Source: Bacillota bacterium
GTDB lineage: Bacteria > Bacillota > Clostridia > Lachnospirales > Lachnospiraceae
Direction of reading: 5' to 3'
DNA length: 29,611 nt
Assembly: GCA_023415655.1 (NCBI GenBank)
Contig: JAEZKD010000253.1
Span: 1 to 29,611, forward strand
Each line of letters opens with the position of its first letter. Within the stretch, counting starts at the first letter, position 1. Position numbers and translations under genes: made by a program. Positions 21,501 to 29,025 of the stretch are shown piece after piece. Below the pieces are notes generated by a model. It made no database searches and had not been told where the DNA came from. It saw nothing but the letters and a program-made list of their open reading frames with translations.

Positions 21501-21650
21501 ATGCTATTATATCATGTGAACTATCTATTTACCATATCTTTTCTTCGTATCTTTGATGTCATTTGTTGTCTACCTAGGTTGTGGGAATCGTAATTTATCG
21601 TATTTTGTAAAGAAAAACGCACGAAAGACGACTTCAACTTGCTAATATAT

Positions 21651-21679
21651 GTATAAAACCCACCTCTTAGGAAAGAATA
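21651..21679 (+). promoter_or_regulatory. Candidate sigma-F promoter of the SpoIIQ-like gene
   Basis: GTATA (21651-21655), 14-base spacer, GGAAAGAATA (21670-21679). Same elements and spacing as upstream of spoIIR, and both genes belong to the sigma-F regulon in Bacillus. Confidence 0.55.
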
Positions 21680-21738
21680 TACTCGAGGCATAGAAATTGC
21701 TTATCATATTCTAACCTAGAAAGGTAGGGGTGCAAACA

Positions 21739-22593
21739 GTGAGTAAACAAAAGTTAAGTGATCTGGCAAAGAAAAGAGGCATATATGCAGTACTTTTGGT
21801 GGGAGTGTTTGTAGTTGTGGCTGTTGTGATGGTTATGTTAACCAACAACGCTGGAAAGACCGAAGAGGAGAATCCGATTGATTTAAATGAGCCACCAATC
21901 AATTCCGCTCAGCAAAACATCAATAATGAAGATAGCACATATGCAAACGATGACTTGGATAACCCTGATGTAGCAATCAATGAGCCAGGGGACTCAAATG
22001 TGATCGTACAGAATCCGGTAGAGGATCAAACAGGTGTAACACCGATTGCTGAAGTTACAACTGTACCAACAGAGCCGGTTGATGTTGCTGATGCTCAGGA
22101 CAATGACAATCAAGTAGCACAGACAGAAAATCAGACAAAACCAGTAATGCAAACCAAGGCAGAAAATCTAGTATTTAATAAGGAAGATGGTTTAGATTGG
22201 CCAGTCAAAGGCAATATTATTCTACCTTATAGTGTAGATAAGACAACTTATTATGCAACCTTAAAACAATATATGACAAACCCTGCAATTCTAATTGCAA
22301 GTGAAGTGGGAACAGAAGTGAAAGCTAGTGCAAAGGGTATTGTCACAGACATTAAAGAGGATGCTAGAACAGGAAATACACTGACGATGGATATTGGAAG
22401 TGGTTATAAAATAGTTTATGGTCAATTAGAAGGGATTCAATACAAGGTTGGTGATACCGTCAAAGCGGGTGCTACTATAGGTAAAGTTTGTAAAACAACG
22501 AAATATTTTGTAATTGAGGGATCTCATCTCTATTTTCAAGTGTTTGATGGAGATAAGACAGTTGATCCTATGACGTTATTAAAAGCGGAATAG
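21739..22593 (+). CDS. SpoIIQ-like M23-fold protein with degenerate active site
   Basis: 284 residues from the GTG at 21739. One N-terminal transmembrane helix (about 15-37), then an acidic, Asn/Pro/Val-rich linker (about 42-145, likely disordered), then a peptidase M23/LytM fold (about 155-284). In active M23 enzymes a His and an Asp ligand precede the GTxVxA strand, and a HxH motif follows; here the first segment reads NPAILIASEVGTEVKA and the last HLYFQVF, so most zinc ligands are absent. This degeneracy is known from SpoIIQ, which forms a forespore channel with SpoIIIAH rather than cutting peptidoglycan. The upstream GTG (21730) lies inside the AGGGG ribosome site, so the second GTG is preferred. 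A sigma-F-like promoter supports the identity. Confidence 0.78.
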   Translation: MSKQKLSDLAKKRGIYAVLLVGVFVVVAVVMVMLTNNAGKTEEENPIDLNEPPINSAQQNINNEDSTYANDDLDNPDVAINEPGDSNVIVQNPVEDQTGVTPIAEVTTVPTEPVDVADAQDNDNQVAQTENQTKPVMQTKAENLVFNKEDGLDWPVKGNIILPYSVDKTTYYATLKQYMTNPAILIASEVGTEVKASAKGIVTDIKEDARTGNTLTMDIGSGYKIVYGQLEGIQYKVGDTVKAGATIGKVCKTTKYFVIEGSHLYFQVFDGDKTVDPMTLLKAE

Positions 22594-22622
22594 TTCATTT
22601 AATTATGTCCTTATGTGATAGG

Positions 22623-22669
22623 AAGAGGCTGAGAGTAATTCAGAGAATGAATTGACTCTACAGCCTCTT
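22623..22669 (+). terminator. Intrinsic terminator after the SpoIIQ-like gene
   Basis: Long imperfect stem (22623-22642 with 22648-22669), GC-rich at the base (AAGAGGCTG/CAGCCTCTT), followed by a T run near 22678-22684. Confidence 0.8.
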
Positions 22670-22785
22670 ATCATATTGTTTTTTAGTTGAGTATAAAAAA
22701 TGTGTCTTAATATATGAAGAATGATGTAACAGGAAGGAATAGGAATCATATAATAAGTTATGGAAGAGAAATCGCAACATACATA

Positions 22786-22821
22786 GCAAAGACGAAGTTT
22801 TTATGCTACATAAGTCTTTGC
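22786..22821. repeat. Extra hairpin in the convergent gap
   Basis: GCAAAGAC (22786-22793) pairs with GTCTTTGC (22814-22821) and encloses a second small stem TTATG/CATAA. It lies between two terminators, and nothing else is visible in the surrounding 22685-22912 stretch. Confidence 0.45.
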
Positions 22822-22912
22822 AAAAATAAGCGACCGATATCTTCCTACGATCTTTAATTTTACAGCAATTATGTCGAATGAACTGTTTTATCGGTTGCAT
22901 GACATATATAAA

Positions 22913-22941
22913 AAAGGCTGTTGCCAGTAGCAACAGCCTTT
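22913..22941 (-). terminator. Intrinsic terminator after the hemolysin III family gene
   Basis: A perfect 12-bp stem (22913-22924 with 22930-22941) with a 5-base loop; on the minus strand it ends in a T run. It lies 15 bases after the stop codon. Confidence 0.9.
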
Positions 22942-22956
22942 CGCCATGTTTTGTAA

Positions 22957-23634
22957 TTATAATAAGTATAGCATCATAATGTAATGGGATACGGTACCCC
23001 CGATGCAAAATAAATGAAAAAGATCATGTGATGAAAAGTTTTTAAACCGTTGAAACATTGGGATTTTAAGAGCATAGATCACACCACCAATGGTGTAAAT
23101 TACACCTCCAATAAAGAGCCATGTAAAGGTCTCAGTAGAAAGAGCGCTTTTGATTTGTCCAACTGAGAAAATACAACTCCAACCCATTGCAATGTAGATG
23201 ATAGAATTCACCCATTTTGGTGCATGAATAAAGAAGATTGCTTGGAAGATTCCGATCAAGGCAAGTGCCCAAATCACGGTGAATAATATCAAGCCGGTTT
23301 TATTAGCGAGTCCAACCAGACAAATTGGAGAATAGGAACCAGCAATTAAAATGTAGATCATCATATGATCTATTTTTTTTAATCGTGTATTCACTGTTTC
23401 AGAAATGTCAAAGGAGTGATAAGCGGTACTAGCAGAGTATAATAAAATCACTCCAAGCATAAACAAAAACATTGAGATAACATAGGTTTTCTCCGGTTTT
23501 TGAAAGGCTAGATAGAGTAAAGGGAATGTTGCAAACACTGCAATTATCGTAAATACTAAATGTGAAATTGCACTAAATGGATCTTTGAATTTGAACTTCT
23601 CGCTCGATACCGGTTGTTTTGTTATTGCTGCCAT
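22957..23634 (-). CDS. trhA: Hemolysin III / TrhA family membrane protein (PAQR fold)
   Basis: 225 residues with seven predicted transmembrane helices. Family motifs: SASTAYHSF in helix 2-3, then KIDHMMIYILIAGSYSPI, and near the C-terminus HDLFHLFCIGGTVSHY; the conserved Ser, Asp and three His residues are thought to bind a metal in PAQR proteins. Despite the name, bacterial members are mostly linked to membrane lipid homeostasis (TrhA of E. coli and B. subtilis) rather than to hemolysis. The ATG has a GAAAGAAGG site. It is a single gene with its own terminator. Between it and the divergent DUF951 gene lies an inverted repeat (23750-23781). Confidence 0.9.
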   Translation of the reverse strand: MAAITKQPVSSEKFKFKDPFSAISHLVFTIIAVFATFPLLYLAFQKPEKTYVISMFLFMLGVILLYSASTAYHSFDISETVNTRLKKIDHMMIYILIAGSYSPICLVGLANKTGLILFTVIWALALIGIFQAIFFIHAPKWVNSIIYIAMGWSCIFSVGQIKSALSTETFTWLFIGGVIYTIGGVIYALKIPMFQRFKNFSSHDLFHLFCIGGTVSHYIMMLYLL

Positions 23635-23749
23635 AGGATACCTTCTTTCTATTAAAAATGATTCATCAAGTTTTCGTTAAATCCAAACATGGTGAATATA
23701 AATATTATACGTAGTTATTAAAACTATATGCTTGGTATAATATTACTAC

Positions 23750-23781
23750 ATAACGGTATCAAAATCAATACATACTGTTAT
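23750..23781. repeat. 10-bp inverted repeat between trhA and the DUF951 gene
   Basis: ATAACGGTAT (23750-23759) and ATACTGTTAT (23772-23781), 9 of 10 matching, 12 bases apart. An operator-like site in a divergent promoter region (23635-23904). The only other element seen there is an extended -10 TGATATAAT ending at 23825 for the DUF951 gene. Confidence 0.35.
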
Positions 23782-23904
23782 AAAAATAAATTAAGATTTT
23801 CTTACATAGACATTAATGATATAATAACAGATAAACAGGAAAGGCTATCAATAGTAGTAATGAAGACTACTGAAGTGAAAGGGTAGTTAGGATATGGAGG
23901 AATT

Positions 23905-24087
23905 ATGGAGTTTAAAGTGGGAGATATCATAAAAATGAAGAAACCACATCCATGTGGTAGTAATGAGTGGGAGATACTTAGAGTTGGAATTGACTTTCGA
24001 TTAAAGTGCCAAGGGTGTGAGCATCAAGTGATGCTACCAAGAAAACAAGTAGAAAAAGGATTCAAGGGATTTCAAAATAAAACGTGA
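23905..24087 (+). CDS. DUF951 family protein
   Basis: 60 residues, full length for the family. It reads VGDIIKMKKPHPCGSNEWEILRVG and LKCQGCEHQVMLPR, the hallmark DUF951 sequence. The three cysteines (PHPCG and CQGC) suggest a small zinc- or nucleic-acid-binding domain. The function is unknown; in many Firmicutes it is next to engD/ychF or mechanosensitive-channel genes, but here it stands alone. The ATG has a GGAGG site. Confidence 0.9.
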   Translation: MEFKVGDIIKMKKPHPCGSNEWEILRVGIDFRLKCQGCEHQVMLPRKQVEKGFKGFQNKT

Positions 24088-24116
24088 AGTTAGTACAGGT
24101 GAGGCTTTAAAGAAAG

Positions 24117-24219
24117 GCTGATGCAGCAAATCGATGGATTTTTATGATAGGATTGTTTGTTTCTTATTTAGTTGAGTTACAAGTAATCTATTATGAAGAA
24201 CATAAAATGTTGCATCAGC
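24117..24219 (+). terminator. Candidate terminator after the DUF951 gene, long loop
   Basis: GCTGATGCAGCA (24117-24128) can pair with TGTTGCATCAGC (24208-24219, one G-U), followed by TTTTTT. The 79-base loop is unusually long for a simple terminator and may hold further structure. Confidence 0.5.
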
Positions 24220-24307
24220 TTTTTTATGTATACATAGTAATGTTTAAAGATCTGCGTCCCCAAAAACGATGAAGCACTTGATTAGATAAAATTTTTTACA
24301 AAATCTC

Positions 24308-24338
24308 TTGCTTGTGACGTAACGTAATGTAGTATAAT
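24308..24338 (+). promoter_or_regulatory. MerR-type promoter with 19-bp spacer (merR-ABC operon)
   Basis: TTGCTT (24308-24313), 19-base spacer, TATAAT (24333-24338). The spacer holds the near-dyad TGACGT-A-ACGTAA (24315-24327). Over-long spacers with a central dyad are the hallmark of promoters activated by MerR-family proteins. Confidence 0.65.
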
Positions 24339-24380
24339 GAAACTGTTAAATTAATACAACTAAAATAGAGGTGTGAAGGG

Positions 24381-25196
24381 ATGGAGCGAGAACAGTATTT
24401 TAGCATTGGAGAACTAGCAAAGAGAATGGGCACAACGGTGCGTACATTACAATATTATGACAAGGAAAATTTATTAAAGCCTTCCGCTATGAGTGAAGGT
24501 GGTAGGAGATTGTATAGTAAAAAGGACCTTTTACTACTTCATCAGATTCAGTCGCTAAAATATCTTGGTTTTTCTCTGGATGAGATTAAGGAAAAGATGA
24601 TTCCATTGAATTCAACCAAGGAAGTATTAGCTGTCTTACGAAATCAAAGAGATATGATTCATCAACAGATCAATGATTTGTCAAAGGCAAGGGCTGCAAT
24701 TGATATCTTGATGGAAGAAAGCGAGAAGATGGATTGTGTGGATTTTCAAAAGTATGCGGATATTATTCAACTGATTCGCATGAATAATGAAGGATATTGG
24801 GTTGTTAAGCTTTTTGATGATGACTTGATGACTCATATTAAAAGAAAGTATATAGAATGCCCACAGGAGGGAGTGCGCCTTTATGAAGAGTGGAAGCACA
24901 TTTGTGAAGTAACCTCTGAGTATGAGGAATTAGGGATTCTACCTGAAAGTAAAGAAGGTCAAGCGATGGCAAAGCGTTGGTGGGATATGGTACTTGAATT
25001 TACAGGTGGAGATATGTCTTTACTTCCTAAATTATTTGAGTTCAGTAATAATAAAAGTCAGTGGGATGAGACAATTAAGCAAATGCAGGAGAAGGCAGAG
25101 AAATTCATTGAAAAAGCACTTGAGATTTATTTTAAAAATATTTCTTTGAATCTAGATGAGGCAATATCGTCAAAAGAAAGTGAGAGTGGAAGGTGA
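24381..25196 (+). CDS. MerR-family transcriptional regulator
   Basis: 271 residues. The N-terminal MerR helix-turn-helix and wing are FSIGELAKRMGTTVRTLQYYDKENLLKPS...GGRRLYSKKDLLLLHQIQSLKYLGFSLDEIK (7-70), followed by a dimerisation coiled coil (about 76-112). The C-terminal 150 residues are helical, rich in Glu, Trp and Tyr, and fit the drug-binding (TipAS-like) class in general layout; I cannot name the effector. It would activate its own operon through the 19-bp-spacer promoter upstream. Its stop overlaps the start of the ABC ATPase gene by 4 bases, so regulator and transporter are made together. Confidence 0.9.
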   Translation: MEREQYFSIGELAKRMGTTVRTLQYYDKENLLKPSAMSEGGRRLYSKKDLLLLHQIQSLKYLGFSLDEIKEKMIPLNSTKEVLAVLRNQRDMIHQQINDLSKARAAIDILMEESEKMDCVDFQKYADIIQLIRMNNEGYWVVKLFDDDLMTHIKRKYIECPQEGVRLYEEWKHICEVTSEYEELGILPESKEGQAMAKRWWDMVLEFTGGDMSLLPKLFEFSNNKSQWDETIKQMQEKAEKFIEKALEIYFKNISLNLDEAISSKESESGR

Positions 25197-26161
25197 GATT
25201 GTTTAAGCAAGGAACTTATCATCGCACAAAAGATCAGAAGCGTAATTCTAGAAGCGGAAGTAAAACAGAGGAAATCATAGCGAGTGACCAGGATTCAACG
25301 TATGCAATTAAGGTCATAGGACTTAAGAAGAATTATGGGGAGAAAGAAGTTCTAAAGGGAATTGACCTTACTGTAAATAAGGGTGATATTTTTGGTCTTC
25401 TTGGTGGGAATGGTGTTGGGAAAACAACGATGCTTGAGTGTATCGAAGGTCTTCGTACTTATGAGGATGGGAAGATTATACTTCATGGTAGTATTGCAAT
25501 TCAGCTACAATCCAGCTCACTTCCAGAAGGGATACGTACAAGAGAAGCGATTGAGCTCTTTTGTGGGTGGAATCATTGTAGCACAGACCAGGAGCTGTTA
25601 AAGGAACTAGATATCAACTACTTTGATAAAACAAGCTATCAAAATATGTCTACAGGACAAAAACGTAAGCTTCATCTTGCACTTGCGCTGCTTGCAAAAC
25701 CAGACATTTTATTTTTGGATGAACCAACCGCAGGGCTTGATGTAGAAGCTCGAGTGACTCTTCACCGTAAGCTACGCCAGTTAAACACTGAGGGAACTAC
25801 CATTCTTTTAGCAAGCCATGATATGGCAGAGGTAGAACAGTTATGTGATAAAGTGGCAGTATTAAAGGACGGAATCCTTGCATTTGATGGTACACCTTCG
25901 CAAATGAGAGAGAAGCTAAATATTGCACAGCAAATTTATCTCAAATTAGCTTCAGAGTTACCTAAGGTATCTCTCATTAATAGTCGTTTTCTTAAGATGG
26001 AGGAGGAGTATTATGTTTATGAAGGTAAGGATTTGAGTTCAGCATTATTTGAATTATTGACGATTGTATCAGAAAACAAGTGCCAAGTCATTGATCTAAA
26101 AATTCAGACGGCAACCTTAGAAGACTGTTTCTTGAGCATGGTAAAGGAGGAGATTGTATGA
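25193..26161 (+). CDS. ABC transporter ATP-binding protein
   Basis: 322 residues. Walker A GGNGVGKTT (71-79), signature MSTGQKRKL, Walker B ILFLDEPTAGLD and a switch His in LLASHDMAE are all present. The C-terminal 90 residues are the extra domain found in drug/antibiotic exporters of the CcmA/DrrA type. A basic N-terminal extension of about 37 residues precedes the usual start of the domain and is unusual. The start is GTG at 25193 overlapping the merR stop; a TTG two codons later has a better-spaced ribosome site (GGAAGG). It pairs with the permease that follows, overlapping it by 4 bases. Probable role: export of a toxic compound sensed by the MerR protein. Confidence 0.9.
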   Translation: MRLFKQGTYHRTKDQKRNSRSGSKTEEIIASDQDSTYAIKVIGLKKNYGEKEVLKGIDLTVNKGDIFGLLGGNGVGKTTMLECIEGLRTYEDGKIILHGSIAIQLQSSSLPEGIRTREAIELFCGWNHCSTDQELLKELDINYFDKTSYQNMSTGQKRKLHLALALLAKPDILFLDEPTAGLDVEARVTLHRKLRQLNTEGTTILLASHDMAEVEQLCDKVAVLKDGILAFDGTPSQMREKLNIAQQIYLKLASELPKVSLINSRFLKMEEEYYVYEGKDLSSALFELLTIVSENKCQVIDLKIQTATLEDCFLSMVKEEIV

Positions 26162-26874
26162 GAGCATATATCTATGGGATTTGGTTATCTCTTCGCATGG
26201 ATCTAAGAAACCGGGATATTTTATTGCTGTATTATCTCGTTCCAATCATTTTTTATCTCTTTATGGGAGGGGTATTTACTTCGATTATGCCTGGAATGAA
26301 GGAAACCTTAATTCAGTCTATGGTCGTATTCGGTACCACCATGGGAGGAATGCTTGGAGTACCAGATGCTTTAGTTAAGGTGTATCATACGGAGATTAAG
26401 AAAGCTTATCAGGTATGGAACATACCGATGGGTGTACCTTTCCTCAATAACTTCATCTCAGCAACGATTCACCTCTTTCTTATGAACCTAGTCATATATT
26501 TTTCAGCACCACTTATTTATGGAGCTCAAAAGCCACAGAATCCGATTCTATTTTTTGCAATGTTACTTTTATTTATATTAACAACAGTGAGCATAGGCAG
26601 TTTGATTGGAATGTTCTCTAGAAAATCATCCATAGCAACGATGTATGGACAGTGCATTTTCCTTCCATCAGTCATGATTGGTGGCATTATGTTTCCATCC
26701 AATCTACTTCCAGCAGCACTTAGGATGGTATCAAAGTTATTACCTGCAACTTGGGGATTTACAGCTCTTACTGTGGATAAGTTATCGGTAATTTCAATGC
26801 TTGTGTTAATTGTTATGTTAGTCATAACATTTTCTATCAATCAAGTAGCAGTTCGCTTACGCTCTAGTAACTAA
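26158..26874 (+). CDS. ABC-2 type transporter permease
   Basis: 238 residues with about six transmembrane helices, the layout of ABC-2 permeases: a first helix after a basic N-terminus (ILLLYYLVPIIFYLFMGGVF), then helices near 110-130, 133-160, 175-195 and 215-235, and the typical mid-protein GSLIGMFSRKSSIATMYGQCIFLPSVMIGGIMFP segment. It forms the membrane part of the exporter with the preceding ATPase, by ATGA overlap. No terminator follows; its 3' end overlaps the convergent kinase gene by 11 bases. Confidence 0.88.
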   Translation: MRAYIYGIWLSLRMDLRNRDILLLYYLVPIIFYLFMGGVFTSIMPGMKETLIQSMVVFGTTMGGMLGVPDALVKVYHTEIKKAYQVWNIPMGVPFLNNFISATIHLFLMNLVIYFSAPLIYGAQKPQNPILFFAMLLLFILTTVSIGSLIGMFSRKSSIATMYGQCIFLPSVMIGGIMFPSNLLPAALRMVSKLLPATWGFTALTVDKLSVISMLVLIVMLVITFSINQVAVRLRSSN

Positions 26875-28162
26875 ATGAATAAGGAAATCGAATGGTAAAG
26901 GTTGCACCACCATCTTTGGTATCAGTAACTTTGATTGTTCCATGATGTAGGGCAATAAGTTCCTTAGCAATGCTAAGGCCAAGACCAAAGTGTGATTTGT
27001 CTTTTCTAGATTGATCGACACGATAAAAGCGATCAAAGATAAGTAGCTTATCTTCGTCTGTAATTCCAATTCCATGATCAATGATATGAATGGAGAGATA
27101 TTTTTTCTCTATTGAGGCAGAGATTTCAATAGAGCTATGTTCACTGGAGTAGTAGATTGCATTGTCTAATAGAATAAGAAGAACCTGTAGAATTCGATCA
27201 TAATCACCTTTGATGACAGGCAGATCAGCATCCGGAAGTAGAATCCGAATGCTGATCTTTTTGTTATCTGCGATTATCGAACTACTTTCATAGGCTTCTA
27301 ACAATAAGGTATCAAGATTTATTTCTTCCTTTTGTAAGGTCCATGTATTCGCATCTCCAGAAGCAAGTAAAAGCATATCGTTAATCAAACGAGACATTCG
27401 ATTACATTCTGCTTCGATGATATGTTCACAAGCCAAGTTCTCTTCTTGTGTTACTTTGGTAAGAGAATTATTAGCGCGGATGACTGCTAGTGGAGACCTT
27501 AATTCATGTGAAGCAGCAGCAATAAACTGAGTTTGTCTCTGTTGATTTTCCTTTACCGGTCGTAGAGAATGATCTACTAGCTTTCTTATGAGTAGGAATA
27601 AAGAACAGATTCCAATCAAATCAAGAAGTGCTAAAAAAAGCAACTCTCGGACAAGAACATCCTTACTTTCATCAAGGGATTGGAGTAAAACAAAGGAGCA
27701 AAAGCCCTTTTTCCTATTAACAGAGAGTACCGTTGCGTAGTATTCATCAGAAGAGGAGCCCTTGATTTTGTAGACTTCACTTTGGATCGATTCAGCTGAA
27801 ATTGGACTTTTGTAAAGAGAAACACCATCCTTATCCGCTAACTTCATCGCCTTGTCAATGAGTAAATGTCGATCTGTACTAGGAGACCAACGTCCAGAAA
27901 AGAATAATTCATTTCCGTTGTCGACGATGTAAATCACTAATTTATTATTAATCTCAAGATTAGATAACCACGAATCAGCAATGGTTGTATCATTTAGCAG
28001 TTTACTTTTTAATGTATATACATGATTTGTAAATACCTGTTGCTGAGCCTGATATCTTTGATAATTCAAGAAGATGGCCAAGATGACAAAAGCTGCGGTT
28101 AGAATGGCACCAGCGGTTATGGTATATAGAATAATGAGACGTTTTCGCAGATGAGTTAACAT
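26864..28162 (-). CDS. Sensor histidine kinase
   Basis: 432 residues. Two transmembrane helices (about 9-32 and 174-193) flank an extracellular sensor domain of roughly 140 residues with no recognised fold. A short linker without a clear HAMP domain leads to the H box AASHELRSPLAVIR (phospho-acceptor His219). The ATPase domain has N box LLDNAIYYSSE, G1 IIDHGIGI, F box FDRFYRVDQSR and G2 GLGLSIAKEL. It should sit in the cell membrane and phosphorylate the response regulator encoded 16 bases upstream. The signal is unknown. Its neighbours suggest either the exporter (convergent) or the lipoprotein (divergent from the regulator) as target. Confidence 0.92.
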   Translation of the reverse strand: MLTHLRKRLIILYTITAGAILTAAFVILAIFLNYQRYQAQQQVFTNHVYTLKSKLLNDTTIADSWLSNLEINNKLVIYIVDNGNELFFSGRWSPSTDRHLLIDKAMKLADKDGVSLYKSPISAESIQSEVYKIKGSSSDEYYATVLSVNRKKGFCSFVLLQSLDESKDVLVRELLFLALLDLIGICSLFLLIRKLVDHSLRPVKENQQRQTQFIAAASHELRSPLAVIRANNSLTKVTQEENLACEHIIEAECNRMSRLINDMLLLASGDANTWTLQKEEINLDTLLLEAYESSSIIADNKKISIRILLPDADLPVIKGDYDRILQVLLILLDNAIYYSSEHSSIEISASIEKKYLSIHIIDHGIGITDEDKLLIFDRFYRVDQSRKDKSHFGLGLSIAKELIALHHGTIKVTDTKDGGATFTIRFPYSFSY

Positions 28163-28178
28163 AAATTCTCCTTGTGAC

Positions 28179-28856
28179 CTAAGATAAAAATTCTAGATGA
28201 TATCCTAGCCCATGAATTGTTTTTACTGATACCTTACTTTGCAGTGCTTTCAGATGTCTTCTTAAAAAATAGATGTAAGTATCAATGCTTCCTTCATTCA
28301 CCTCAGCTTCAGCTCCCCAGACACGCAGTAAAATCTGTTCTCTTGTCAGTGTTTGAGTTGGATGAAGCATTAGGTATTCCAGTAAGGAAGCTTCTTTTTT
28401 TGAGATTTGAACTAATTTATCATTACAGTTTAGGGTATAGTCATATGGATTGAGTTTAAGATCGCCAAAGGAAAGAAAACTTGAGGGTTTAAATATATGT
28501 GGTCTGCGAAGAAGGGCACGAATACGAGCTTTTAGTTCAGGCATGGCAAAAGGTTTCACTAAGTAATCATCAGCTCCGGAATCGAGACCATCAATACGAT
28601 CATTGAGACCGTTGAGAGCAGTTACCATGATGACTGGCATAGGATTTTTTTTGGTACGAATTGTTGTCATAATTTGAATTCCATTCAGTCCTGGAAGCAT
28701 TCGATCTAGAATCATAAGGTCATAGGAATACTGAGAAAGGAAAGAAATTGCCTCACTTCCATCGTTGCAGATTGTAACTTGATAACCTTCTTGTCCGAGA
28801 CAAGTTTTTGTAGCATTACACAATTCAATATCATCTTCTACGATTAGTATATTCAT
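28179..28856 (-). CDS. OmpR/PhoB-family response regulator
   Basis: 225 residues. Receiver domain (1-118) with the acidic pocket Asp8/Asp9, phospho-acceptor Asp51 in MILDRMLPG, Thr79 and Lys101 in KPF. The C-terminal winged-helix DNA-binding domain (about 125-225) has the OmpR-type ISKKEASLLEYLMLHPTQTLTREQILLRVWG and the recognition helix VNEGSIDTYIYFLRRHL. It acts as a phosphorylation-dependent transcription factor, first in an operon with the kinase. OmpR-type proteins bind direct repeats spaced by about 11 bp, and such a pair lies in front of the divergent lipoprotein gene. Confidence 0.93.
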   Translation of the reverse strand: MNILIVEDDIELCNATKTCLGQEGYQVTICNDGSEAISFLSQYSYDLMILDRMLPGLNGIQIMTTIRTKKNPMPVIMVTALNGLNDRIDGLDSGADDYLVKPFAMPELKARIRALLRRPHIFKPSSFLSFGDLKLNPYDYTLNCNDKLVQISKKEASLLEYLMLHPTQTLTREQILLRVWGAEAEVNEGSIDTYIYFLRRHLKALQSKVSVKTIHGLGYHLEFLS

Positions 28857-28889
28857 ATCATCGCTCCTTCACCATTTAAACATAATCTA

Positions 28890-28917
28890 ATTATATTAAA
28901 TTGGTAAACTCTGTCAA
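28890..28917 (-). promoter_or_regulatory. Consensus sigma-A promoter of the two-component operon
   Basis: Minus strand TTGACA (28912-28917), 16-base spacer, TATAAT (28890-28895). Both elements match the consensus exactly. Confidence 0.75.
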
Positions 28918-28952
28918 TACTAATAAAACTGTTCACAACTTTTTCAAAGTAT

Positions 28953-28971
28953 TTTGAGATTTCTTTGAGAT
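28953..28971. promoter_or_regulatory. Candidate OmpR-type direct repeat upstream of the lipoprotein gene
   Basis: TTTGAGAT at 28953-28960 and again at 28964-28971, start-to-start distance 11 bases, the period used by OmpR/PhoB regulators. A -10-like TATATT follows at 28980-28985 with no good -35, as expected of an activated promoter. Confidence 0.45.
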
Positions 28972-29025
28972 TCGTTATTTATATTAGATTCATAATAAAA
29001 AGTCAATGGGAAAGGGTAAAAAGAG

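Noticed and set aside
21730..21738. GTG at 21730 as start of the SpoIIQ-like gene
   Set aside because: It overlaps the AGGGG ribosome site that serves the GTG at 21739.
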